NCBI GenBank assembly: GCA_017959645.1
Contig: JAGDAE010000138.1
Coordinates: 1-13,827 of the forward strand
Source: Kiritimatiellia bacterium
Lineage (GTDB): Bacteria; Verrucomicrobiota; Kiritimatiellia; RFP12; UBA1067
Direction: 5' to 3'
Length of the DNA: 13,827 nucleotides
Part shown: positions 1 through 7,998 of the stretch, one piece after another
Numbering within the stretch: position 1 is the first letter of the stretch
Layout of the letters: the number at the start of each line of letters is the position of its first letter
Position numbers and translations under genes: made by a program
The notes under the pieces: generated by a model
The model's database searches: none
The model's input: the letters and a program-made list of their open reading frames with translations, nothing else
Told to the model about the DNA's origin: nothing

Positions 1-2724
1 GGCGAAATCGCGCCGGTACATCGGATCTTTCAGCAGCCGGCGCGTGTACCAGTCCCAGAAATCGCGGTCTTTGGCCGCCGTCTGCGGATCGTACGGCTTC
101 TCGTCGGCGTTGATCTTCATAATCAGTCCGTGCGGCGAGAGGTAAGGATACATCCATGGAATCACGTAGCTTTCTTCGAGATAGAAGGCATGGTTGTAGC
201 GGTCGTGGTCGAACATCATCTTCGTGAGGATGCCGTTGATCTCCATTACGCCCAGCGCGCCGGTTACCTGGACGCGTCCGTTCATGATCTGCAGATCTCC
301 GTTCGCCTGTCTTACGCCGCGCTGGACCTCGTCGACGTAGATGTTGAACGCCTCGGCGCTGTCTTCCTTCGCCGGAATCCAGATTTCGTCTCCGTAGAGG
401 TCGCGTTCGACCGACATGTAGGTATCGTCGGCGGGCGCGTTCTGGGTTATGAGATAGACATCGGGGCGAAAATCGGCCGAATAGATCATGTAGGTCGGCA
501 CGAACCTGCCCGGATCGGTTCCGCCGAAGAAGATCGCACTTTTCTCCATCGGCTCCGGCCAGTCCGGATCGGGCAGCGGCTCTTCGTCCGCCACGAGCTG
601 TTCGCGAATCGCGTTCGCTCCCTCGAGCTGGTAGGCACCGAACTGCCAGCCGAAGGTGTGGCCGTTCTGTTCCGCGCCGCCCATTTCGAAAACAAGCCGG
701 TCGTTGGCGTAGTTCTGCACCACCGGAACGATTCCGCAGACGGCGATCGCGGCAGCGGCGAGGGCGGCCGGGGGCAGCCACTTCTTCATAAGCGCGGCGA
801 GAAAAACGAGCCCATAGCCGATCCACATCGCGATCATGGCATGGGAAGAGATGAACTTGACCTTCTGGATGAAACCGTCCTGAACGTCGCCTTTGACGTT
901 GGCCAGGCCGATAAGCAGGACCGACATCAGGAAGAAGCAGCTGAACGCCGCGCCCATCCACTTCCAGAAGAGCGGACGGTTCTCTTTCTTCACGATCTTG
1001 TGCCCCAGCGCGAACGGGACGAGGGCGACGAGCGCTATGGCCGAGGTGAACTGAAGCGCCACGTCCCTGAAATAGCCGGCGATGCCGTCCGAGGTAGGCA
1101 TGTGGAAGGTTATCGCCTCGTACTGTCCGCGCTCGATCGCGTGCTTGAAGCCTTCCCAGGTTCGCGGGTAGCCCCAGTTCATCGGCGGGTTGCGCAGATC
1201 GGAGACAATCGGCATGTACACGTAGAAGCTTACGCCCAGCTGCGCGAAAAACGCCGCGCCGGCGACCGAACGCCCGTTGGGCAGCGTCGCCCACGCCATC
1301 GCGAGCAAGACGAAATTCCACGCGATCGGCCAGCAGAACCACCACGAGCACGGATGGGTAAGGCCGTTCATCGCGCCGCGCGAAAGGAGCAGAAAGGCGG
1401 CGATGTGGAGACCGGCGCAGGGAATCGCGAAGGCGAGCGCCTTCGGTGAATACAGGCAGAGCCCGAGCAGAAGCAGAACGAGTAGCGAGAAGATCAGATT
1501 CGATTTCCACCACGGATACGCCGCGCCCCTGTAGCCGAGATCGCCCGCTTCGGGAACGCTTGCGGCGACGGCGACCGCAACGAGCGCAAACACGCCGGCC
1601 GCGGCGAGAAGCTTCAGCCCATCGCCCTTCCAGACCTTCTCGTCCTCGCCGCCCGAAAAGGCCGCCGCGACCGCGAACGCGCAGCTGGCGGCGATTGCGC
1701 AGGCGATAAAGACGTACATCTTCGGCTCGACAAGCGGCGCCACGTCGGCGCTGACCCCGCTCCAGACGTTCTCGCCCGCGAACACGGTCGCGCAGAGGAA
1801 CATCAGCGCGGCCGCGAACCCTCCACCCCCGAGCGCGACCTTCTTCGCAACGTCCGGCCCCTTCTTCGGCTTGAGAACGATCGCGGCGACGAGCGACGCG
1901 ACGAGCAGTACGACCGAGACCGCCAGCATGGCGCTCGAAGGACACTGCACGGTCTTCAAAACCGGCAGATGCTTGTTGATCACGTCCGCCTGCATGTTCG
2001 CGTCGGCGCGCATGAGCTGGCCGATCTGCAGTAGCTGGCAGGTAAGCGCGACCGGAACGAGGTAGATGAAGAAGTCGCGGAACATGCCAATGTTCTTGAG
2101 CGCAATTATTATCGCCAGCGGCACGATCGCGAAAAGTAGCACCTGATAGTTGGTCAGGCCGAGGCCGAAGACGAACGCGGTCGTCCACAGAATCTTGTCC
2201 GAAGGTTTTCGCAGCCACCTGTACGAGAGCAGGAAGACCCACATCAGAAAGAGCGCGTTCAGCGAATATATCTCGACTATCGTCGACTGCGACCACTCGA
2301 CCGGCGAAAGCGCGAAGGTAAGCGCGCCGCCCACGCCGCCGCCGAACGAGATCGCCGCGTTGGCCCGCCCGCCGTCTTCGCCGAGAAAATCCGCCGACGA
2401 GCGGGAGATAAGCATCGCCGTGCATCCGGCCGCAAGCGCCCCCGCCACCGCCGACCAGCAGCTTATCGCCCACGCCGGCGTCGGATGGCCCATGTAGGTA
2501 ACCCACGAGAAAAGCTTGCAGAAAAACCAACTGCAAAGCGTCCAGAACGGATACCCGGGCGGATGCGGAACGCCGAGATGGGCGCCGGCCGTCGCCAGTT
2601 CGCCGGAATCCTCCAGGCCCACCGAGGGACCGAGGGTGAAAAAGTAGACGGCGAAAGTCGCCGCGGTGGCGGTCCAGAACGCAGCCCAGTCGACTTTCGT
2701 GAAGAATCGGTTTTCGGTGTTCAT
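1..2724 (-). CDS. DUF2723 (GT117-like) multi-pass membrane glycosyltransferase, 3' end cut by window edge
   Basis: The frame is open from an ATG at 2724 down to base 1 without a stop (908 codons), so the C-terminus lies outside the window. About 17-18 hydrophobic segments, counted by eye, fill roughly residues 14-665. A soluble tail follows, probably extracytoplasmic. The first loop after TM1 carries the family signature: acidic E38-D39 and E42, then HPPGYP at 54-59. A second family-like stretch, VEWSQSTIVEIYSLN, lies near residue 142. DUF2723/GT117 proteins are GT-C-fold enzymes thought to move a sugar from a lipid carrier onto an acceptor outside the cytoplasmic membrane; the acidic loop is the expected catalytic site. 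Substrate and acceptor cannot be read from sequence. The start lies one base after the stop of the HydG-like gene, with only a distant GAGGGA upstream, so translational coupling is likely. Family assignment is fairly sure; the exact role is inference. Confidence 0.85.
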   Translation of the reverse strand, partial: MNTENRFFTKVDWAAFWTATAATFAVYFFTLGPSVGLEDSGELATAGAHLGVPHPPGYPFWTLCSWFFCKLFSWVTYMGHPTPAWAISCWSAVAGALAAGCTAMLISRSSADFLGEDGGRANAAISFGGGVGGALTFALSPVEWSQSTIVEIYSLNALFLMWVFLLSYRWLRKPSDKILWTTAFVFGLGLTNYQVLLFAIVPLAIIIALKNIGMFRDFFIYLVPVALTCQLLQIGQLMRADANMQADVINKHLPVLKTVQCPSSAMLAVSVVLLVASLVAAIVLKPKKGPDVAKKVALGGGGFAAALMFLCATVFAGENVWSGVSADVAPLVEPKMYVFIACAIAASCAFAVAAAFSGGEDEKVWKGDGLKLLAAAGVFALVAVAVAASVPEAGDLGYRGAAYPWWKSNLIFSLLVLLLLGLCLYSPKALAFAIPCAGLHIAAFLLLSRGAMNGLTHPCSWWFCWPIAWNFVLLAMAWATLPNGRSVAGAAFFAQLGVSFYVYMPIVSDLRNPPMNWGYPRTWEGFKHAIERGQYEAITFHMPTSDGIAGYFRDVALQFTSAIALVALVPFALGHKIVKKENRPLFWKWMGAAFSCFFLMSVLLIGLANVKGDVQDGFIQKVKFISSHAMIAMWIGYGLVFLAALMKKWLPPAALAAAAIAVCGIVPVVQNYANDRLVFEMGGAEQNGHTFGWQFGAYQLEGANAIREQLVADEEPLPDPDWPEPMEKSAIFFGGTDPGRFVPTYMIYSADFRPDVYLITQNAPADDTYMSVERDLYGDEIWIPAKEDSAEAFNIYVDEVQRGVRQANGDLQIMNGRVQVTGALGVMEINGILTKMMFDHDRYNHAFYLEESYVIPWMYPYLSPHGLIMKINADEKPYDPQTAAKDRDFWDWYTRRLLKDPMYRRDFA

Positions 2725-2725
2725 G

Positions 2726-4261
2726 TCAGAAAAACAGGTCCCTCTCGCCCCTGCATGTCGCTTCGTATTGTTTCATCACGGCCGGATAGAACTTCGGCAG
2801 CCATTCGCGAATGCCGGCGAGCTCGCTTTCAATCAGCTTCTCGCCGGCGGTCTTGGTTTCGTCCGACGCGAAATCGTCCAGCCACTCGCGGAAAGTCAAG
2901 ACCGCGTTGATCTTGCAGAACTTTCCCTCGCGCCCGGTCTTGAGCGCATCCATGATGCATCCGCCCGTTCGGCCGCAGCGGTAGCCGGCCGTGCAGAAAC
3001 TCGTTATCGTGCCACGCGAAGCGAGGTGGCGCACCATCTCGTCGAGCGAACGGCTATCGCCGAGCATGAACTGCTGGCGATCCTTCTCCTGGTGCGCCTC
3101 CGACTCGAAATCGCTGTATCCCTTGATCGCGATGTTCGACGAGCAATCGAGCTGCGTCATGCCGCCGTCGAGGAGCTTGTCGCGGCTTTCCGGGCTTTCC
3201 CGCGCCGTGATTATGATTCCCGCATACGGCACCGAAAGCCGGGCGATGATGACGATTTTCTCGAACGTCGCGTCGTCGATCAGCCACGGGCTCTCCTCAG
3301 GCACCTTCGTCCCGCTCGCCGGTTCGAGACGCGGAAACGACAGCGTGTGCGGACCGATGTTGAACCAGCGCTCGAGGTCGCGCGCATGCATTACCGTCGC
3401 CAAAAGCTCGTAGCGCCAGTCGCAGAGGCCGTAGAGGACGCCGAACCCGACATCGTCCACGCCCGCTTCGAGACACCGGTGGAAGCACGTCGTGCGCCAG
3501 TCGTAGTTTCCCTTGACGCTCCACGCCGGATGCATCTGCCCGTACAGTCTGCGGTTGTAGGTCTCCTGGAAGACCTGAAACGTGCCGATGCCGACCGAGC
3601 GCAGCACCTTGAGGTCCTCGACCGGCAACGGGGCCGCGTTCACGTTCACCCGCCTGATGCCGACCTTCGCGCCGGTGTTCGGGGCGGGGACGAGATGGGA
3701 ATAGCAAGTCTCGATCGTTTCGGCGATGTATTCGGTCGAGGTCGAAGGATGTTCGCCGTAGACGGCGATGATCCGCTTGTGGCCGATGCGCCCGGCGAGG
3801 ATGTCCAGCTCTTCGCGAAGCTCGTCCATCGTCAGGACGCGGCGTTTCTGCTCGGAGTTTCCCGAGCGGAACCCGCAGTACCGGCAACCGTTGACGCAGA
3901 GATTCGACATGTAGAGCGGCGCGAAGACGACGATGCGGTTGTCGTACACGCTCTTCTTGACCCGCAAGGCTGCCGCCTTCATCTCGGCGAACAGAGCCGG
4001 GTCGCCGGCGGCGGCCATGAGCACCGCCGTTTCGGAGGGTTTCAGCGTCTCGCGCGTCGATTCGCTCTTCGCGATTATCTCGCGCACGAGCGCCGGGTCG
4101 GCCGGCTTGCCGGCGATCTCGGCGATGCAGCGTTCGATCTCTTTTTCGTCGATGAAATGCCTGCCGCCAGGCAGGAACCTGTCGATCTCGTCTTTGACCA
4201 CGAAATTGGCCGTGTAATCCGCCGCGCCGGAGAACTTCCGTATTCTCGAGACGTCGGCCAT
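2726..4261 (-). CDS. hydG: HydG-like radical SAM tyrosine lyase with altered C-terminal cluster motif
   Basis: The 511-residue product resembles HydG, which cleaves tyrosine and makes the CO and cyanide ligands of the [FeFe]-hydrogenase H-cluster. The radical SAM triad CX3CX2C is C122, C126 and C129 in NLCVNGCRYCGFR. Other HydG-like stretches are VYGEHPSTS (168-176) and GPHTLSFPR (303-311). HydG proteins are usually about 470 residues; this one has about 25 extra N-terminal residues. In HydG the C-terminal auxiliary cluster is held by CX2CX22C. Here the aligned positions are C423, G426 and C449, so the middle cysteine is glycine, and extra cysteines stand at 429 and 435. I checked these codons in the DNA. 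The ATG directly abuts the TAG of the preceding gene (TAGATG), with GGAAAG five bases upstream, so translation is probably coupled. No hydE, hydF or hydrogenase gene is in the window. The fold is confident; H-cluster maturation is uncertain, and a HydG/ThiH-related enzyme with another product is possible. Confidence 0.85.
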   Translation of the reverse strand: MADVSRIRKFSGAADYTANFVVKDEIDRFLPGGRHFIDEKEIERCIAEIAGKPADPALVREIIAKSESTRETLKPSETAVLMAAAGDPALFAEMKAAALRVKKSVYDNRIVVFAPLYMSNLCVNGCRYCGFRSGNSEQKRRVLTMDELREELDILAGRIGHKRIIAVYGEHPSTSTEYIAETIETCYSHLVPAPNTGAKVGIRRVNVNAAPLPVEDLKVLRSVGIGTFQVFQETYNRRLYGQMHPAWSVKGNYDWRTTCFHRCLEAGVDDVGFGVLYGLCDWRYELLATVMHARDLERWFNIGPHTLSFPRLEPASGTKVPEESPWLIDDATFEKIVIIARLSVPYAGIIITARESPESRDKLLDGGMTQLDCSSNIAIKGYSDFESEAHQEKDRQQFMLGDSRSLDEMVRHLASRGTITSFCTAGYRCGRTGGCIMDALKTGREGKFCKINAVLTFREWLDDFASDETKTAGEKLIESELAGIREWLPKFYPAVMKQYEATCRGERDLFF

Positions 4262-6988
4262 CTATTCTTTCCGCTCCCGTTGGGCGAGCTTGGCCTCACG
4301 CCAATATCTGACCGCCTCGCGTATCGCCTCGGCGTTTCGCGTCGAAATCGCGCTGAGGTTCGCGCCCGGGTAGATGTTCACGCACTGGTCGCCGATGAAA
4401 TTGTTGATCTCGTCCCAGAGCGAATTCGAGTACGGAAAACCGTAATGCAGCGCGAAAAAGGCCCAGCCGTCGAGGTTCAGCCCTATGCTCATCCCCCACA
4501 TCCCCAGCAGATCGTTGGGCGCGCCGGGGGCCTTTTCGGCAAAGCACGGGGTCGTATAGTACATGAAAATGTCGAAATGGCTGTCGCCGTTGCCGGAAAG
4601 CTCGTCGGCGTAGGGCTGGAAATAGCGCGCCATCCCGAAATGGTTCATGTACGGACAGAAGTTGCTCACGTACGGCAGCATGTCGATGACCGACCCGGGC
4701 GATTCCTTGTCCGCCTCGCCGGGGTTCACCCACAGCCTCACCTCGGGATCGAACTCCTTCATCTTCATGGCCATCTCCACCCAGTCCCAGACCGCTTCCT
4801 TCGGAGGCTCGTCCATGAACGACCACGTCCAGTCCGGATAGTCGTAGCCCATCTTCTTGAACCGGTCGATCACGTACTGTATGTGGTTGTCGTCCATCCA
4901 GCCGTCGTTGAGGTGGAGAGTGAGCTTGATGCCGTATTCGTCCGCCTCGGACTTCGGCACCAGCATGTCACCGATGCAGTTTATCCCCAGGCGCCTGTAG
5001 AGTTCCCAGCAGGAAACCATGTTGTACGGGCTCGACCACCCGTACACGTACGGAACCGGCAGGTCCGCCGGATACGGCTCTTTGCGCACGACCTCGATCT
5101 CAAACGTCTGGTCGCCGACCGAGACCGAGATGTTTTCGTCCGAGAATCCCTTGAGTCCCTCGACGTTGATCCAGATTCCGGCCGTCTCGTCAGGGGCGAC
5201 GAAGAACTGCTCGCGCCTGAGAAGCGGCTGGGGCGTCCATCCGAACCCGCTCAGAGTGTACGCCGGCACCCTCCAGTTCAGCAGATTCTGCGCGTCGCCC
5301 TCGATCTTCGGCGTCGCGTCTATCGTCGCGGACGTGTTGTTTCTGACGAGAAGCAGTATCGTCTCGGCGTTCCCTTCGCGTATTTCGAGCCGCGCCTTTT
5401 CGAGTCCGTCGCTCGGATCCGGCGAAGTCAGCATCGCATGGCCCTTCCACGGATCGGCCCTCCACATCGCCACCGCGCGCGACTTGTCGATCGGACGGAA
5501 TATCGTCTCGATCCCCTGAGGCACGAAATCGAGATCGTCGGTCACGAGAGCGGTGTCGACATGGCGGCTCGTCTTGTCGCCGGTGTTCTTCAAAAGCCGC
5601 AGCACGTAGGTCTCGCCCGCTTCGAGATCGAGCGTCAGCTTGACCCACGGTTCGCCGCCGCGAAGGTTCTTCTCGACGTCGCTGCCCAGTTCGAGCTCCC
5701 CGAGCCGGTTGCCCGCCTTGTCCTCGACGATGAAATAGAATTTCGCCGTGTATCCCGGAAGTTCCCCGTAGCGCAGCCAGACGTTGTACTTTCCGCTTTT
5801 GGGCACGCCGAAATCCTTGCGCGCGTTGCATTCGCCCTTCCAGTATCCGCAGCCGAGCATAGCCCCGCCGGAAGCGTTGGACCCGCCCTCGACGTTCCAT
5901 CCGTGCTCGCCCTTGACATCGCTCTCGAACGTCTCGCATTCGTACTTGACCTTGTAGACGTTGCCGCCCTCGGCGATCGCCTTTTCGATCGCGGCGATCT
6001 CGTCGCGGAACGCCTTCTTGCCGTCGGCCACCTGCTGCGGGGTGCCGATCATGTTCCACTCCTCGTCGAAGTACACCGTCCTCGCCATGCGCTTCTCCTC
6101 GACGCCCTCCAAGGCGTTGGTGTCGGTCAGATGCTCGATGTAAGCCTTCTTCCATTCGCGCCAGAGCGGACGCAACCGGTCGCTGCCGTCGGCCACGACC
6201 GGACGGCGCTCCCAGAGATCCTTGAACTTGAGCGTCGAAGGCGCCGGCGCCGATTTGCCGGCATACACAGGCCCGTCGCCTTCCGGCCTGACCGGCTCGG
6301 CCAGTGGTTCGCGCGTGAAGACGACCGCGTTGACCACCCGCGCGGCGAAAGGCCCGCCGCTTATGGTGCAGTTGAGAGAAAGCGCCTTGCGTCCCTTTTC
6401 GATCCACACCGTCGGCGCCGCCTCCCAGACGAAGCCGGACGGCTCGTCCATGTGGTTCGGCATCGGCTCGCCCCTGCGCGCATGCTCGGCCCAGTCGAAG
6501 AGCCAGCTGTACGCGTCCTGGACGTGCGTGTAGGATGCGTCGGGGTTGTCGGCCTCGCGCCCGTCGGTCAGCGTCATGCCGAACGCCGAGACCGCGTTCG
6601 TCTCGTGCCAGTAGCGGACCCACGGCCGGTAGTAGCCGGACTCTGGAATCTCCACACCGATCCTGACCATGCTGCCGTTGTGCGCCCCCGGCCCGACCAG
6701 ACACGTCTCGCCATGCTCCTCGCGGATTTCCCACTGCCTTATCTTCGCGTCCGCGAACGCCTCGGCCGATATCCACACCGTGTCGAGCCGCCCGTCGAGA
6801 TTGTCGAGCGGCTTTTCGGCCAGCAGCCGCTCCTTGAAACCGGGATTGCTTTCGCAATAGGCGGCGAAATGCCGGAAACCAGGAAAACTCCCGCCCAGCG
6901 TGTTCCAGTTGAGCTCGTCCGGCTCGTCTTCGAAAGCGAAAGCGGCAAGCGCTGCGAGAGCGGCTGCCGCGGAAAGAACCATTTTCAT
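4262..6988 (-). CDS. Secreted GH123/DUF4091-like glycoside hydrolase with N-terminal beta-sandwich modules
   Basis: The 908-residue product begins with a signal peptide (MKMV, then a hydrophobic Ala/Leu stretch, with cleavage near residue 18). Two regions look like carbohydrate-binding beta-sandwiches: about 70-230 (contains SGYYRPWVRYWH) and about 345-490 (contains SGKYNVWLRYGE). A linking beta-rich region precedes a TIM-barrel-like part at about 645-895. That part resembles DUF4091, the GH123 catalytic region: FMDEPP with D726-E727, MYYTTP, LDGWAFFALHYG, and near the end a GDQ...IYPG segment followed by a helix (STRNAEAIREAVRYW), as in that family. GH123 enzymes are N-acetylgalactosaminidases that use an adjacent Asp-Glu pair, which fits D726-E727; the real substrate here is unknown. 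The gene starts 7 bases after the DUF1080 stop and ends flush with the HydG-like start. There is no clear Shine-Dalgarno, so reinitiation is likely. Confidence is good for a secreted GH-like protein and moderate for the family. Confidence 0.75.
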   Translation of the reverse strand: MKMVLSAAAALAALAAFAFEDEPDELNWNTLGGSFPGFRHFAAYCESNPGFKERLLAEKPLDNLDGRLDTVWISAEAFADAKIRQWEIREEHGETCLVGPGAHNGSMVRIGVEIPESGYYRPWVRYWHETNAVSAFGMTLTDGREADNPDASYTHVQDAYSWLFDWAEHARRGEPMPNHMDEPSGFVWEAAPTVWIEKGRKALSLNCTISGGPFAARVVNAVVFTREPLAEPVRPEGDGPVYAGKSAPAPSTLKFKDLWERRPVVADGSDRLRPLWREWKKAYIEHLTDTNALEGVEEKRMARTVYFDEEWNMIGTPQQVADGKKAFRDEIAAIEKAIAEGGNVYKVKYECETFESDVKGEHGWNVEGGSNASGGAMLGCGYWKGECNARKDFGVPKSGKYNVWLRYGELPGYTAKFYFIVEDKAGNRLGELELGSDVEKNLRGGEPWVKLTLDLEAGETYVLRLLKNTGDKTSRHVDTALVTDDLDFVPQGIETIFRPIDKSRAVAMWRADPWKGHAMLTSPDPSDGLEKARLEIREGNAETILLLVRNNTSATIDATPKIEGDAQNLLNWRVPAYTLSGFGWTPQPLLRREQFFVAPDETAGIWINVEGLKGFSDENISVSVGDQTFEIEVVRKEPYPADLPVPYVYGWSSPYNMVSCWELYRRLGINCIGDMLVPKSEADEYGIKLTLHLNDGWMDDNHIQYVIDRFKKMGYDYPDWTWSFMDEPPKEAVWDWVEMAMKMKEFDPEVRLWVNPGEADKESPGSVIDMLPYVSNFCPYMNHFGMARYFQPYADELSGNGDSHFDIFMYYTTPCFAEKAPGAPNDLLGMWGMSIGLNLDGWAFFALHYGFPYSNSLWDEINNFIGDQCVNIYPGANLSAISTRNAEAIREAVRYWREAKLAQRERKE

Positions 6989-6995
6989 GAGAGCA

Positions 6996-7976
6996 TCAGT
7001 TGACGGCCGGGCGCAGAATCATATTCCGGTAGTCGGCGTCGGAATGGTCGCCCTGCAGATAGATCGGTCCCGGCACGTCCTCGTGCGCATCGATTGCGCC
7101 GCCGGTGATACCGGCGATCGGGGCGTTGTCGATTATCGTGACGCCGTTGAGCACGACCGTAAGATGGCGCTTGTAGAGCGTTACGTTGACGTGCTGCCAC
7201 TCGCCCGCCGGCTTCTCGGCGGCGACGGACGGGGTCACCCTGCCGTAATACGCCGCCATGTTGTGGCAGTCGACCGGCTTGCCGTAGCTGTCGATGACCT
7301 GTATCTCGTAGCGCCCGCGCAGATAGACGCCGGAGTTGGAATCTTTCGGAACCCGCACCTCGTAGTCGAGATTGAAATCGAAGAAGTCGGCGCGTTTGGA
7401 CACTAGATTGCATCCGCCGCCCGCCCACGAACCGTCTTCCTTGAGGCCGAGAAAGTTAGAAAGCACGGTCGCCCCGTCCTCCTCCCTGACCGACCAGCCA
7501 AATTTCGCGTTCGGATCCATCGCGACCCAGCCGTCGAGCCCGTCCGCGAGCATGTCTATTGGTTCGCCGAACTTCGCGTCCTTCGTGGATGCCATGCAAC
7601 ATACCGGAGGATTCCGCCAGCCCTCGATCGCCGTCTCGACCGCGCCGTCATCCTTCTTGTACGCGACCGCAGCGAGGCGGCAGCCGTTGACCGCGCCCTC
7701 GATGCGCCAGCCCCACGGATGCTCGATCGCGAACCGGTTCCCGTCTATCGAGACGGAATCCATCTCGACCGGCGAACCCCAGCGCCACAGGCACAGACCC
7801 TTCGCCGCACCGTCGGCGCCGCGCGAAATGATGATATGGCCGGCGTTCATGTCGGGATAGTCGAACTTGAGCCCCCAGTTGCCGACGACGGGGTCGGCCG
7901 GATCGTACGCGAGCGGCATGGTGCGGCAACCGGCGACAGCCAAAAGCGCGGCAACGGCGAAAATCGGAATTCTCAT
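6996..7976 (-). CDS. DUF1080 (3-keto-disaccharide hydrolase-type) lipoprotein
   Basis: The 326-residue lipoprotein has the signal MRIPIFAVAALLAVAGC, with lipobox LAVAGC and lipidation at C17. An N-terminal beta-rich part (about 25-120) precedes a DUF1080 domain (PF06439, about 135-323). Recognisable stretches are DGLDGWVAMD at its start, NSGVYLRGRYEIQVID in the middle, and GPIYLQGDHSDADYRNM near the end. Members of this concanavalin-like family include hydrolases or lyases acting on 3-keto-glycosides, and they are abundant in Planctomycetes, Verrucomicrobia and Bacteroidetes. I chose the ATG at 7976 rather than an in-frame TTG at 7997: the ATG has AAGGAG eight to nine bases upstream, and it starts the lipoprotein signal directly. 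The gene lies 22 bases after the FHA gene and 7 bases before the GH123-like gene. It probably acts at the cell surface or in the periplasm on glycan fragments. The specific substrate is not visible. Confidence 0.87.
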   Translation of the reverse strand: MRIPIFAVAALLAVAGCRTMPLAYDPADPVVGNWGLKFDYPDMNAGHIIISRGADGAAKGLCLWRWGSPVEMDSVSIDGNRFAIEHPWGWRIEGAVNGCRLAAVAYKKDDGAVETAIEGWRNPPVCCMASTKDAKFGEPIDMLADGLDGWVAMDPNAKFGWSVREEDGATVLSNFLGLKEDGSWAGGGCNLVSKRADFFDFNLDYEVRVPKDSNSGVYLRGRYEIQVIDSYGKPVDCHNMAAYYGRVTPSVAAEKPAGEWQHVNVTLYKRHLTVVLNGVTIIDNAPIAGITGGAIDAHEDVPGPIYLQGDHSDADYRNMILRPAVN

Positions 7977-7995
7977 GTCTGTCTCTCCTTGTTTC
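7968..7995 (-). promoter_or_regulatory. Strong Shine-Dalgarno of the DUF1080 lipoprotein gene
   Basis: On the minus strand AAGGAG is followed by AGACAGAC and then the ATG at 7976, an optimal distance. It fixes the start against the upstream TTG. It also contrasts with the first genes of the three transcription units, which lack such a site. Confidence 0.85.
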
Positions 7996-7998
7996 AAA

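Noticed and set aside
130..1449. 439-residue plus-strand open reading frame
   Set aside because: It is a shadow of the DUF2723 gene, whose minus-strand translation gives membrane segments and family motifs.
2666..7003. 1,445-residue plus-strand open reading frame
   Set aside because: It is antisense and in codon register to two convincing genes, rich in Arg, Val, Asp and His, with no recognisable domain; rare TTA/CTA/TCA codons in the sense genes explain it.
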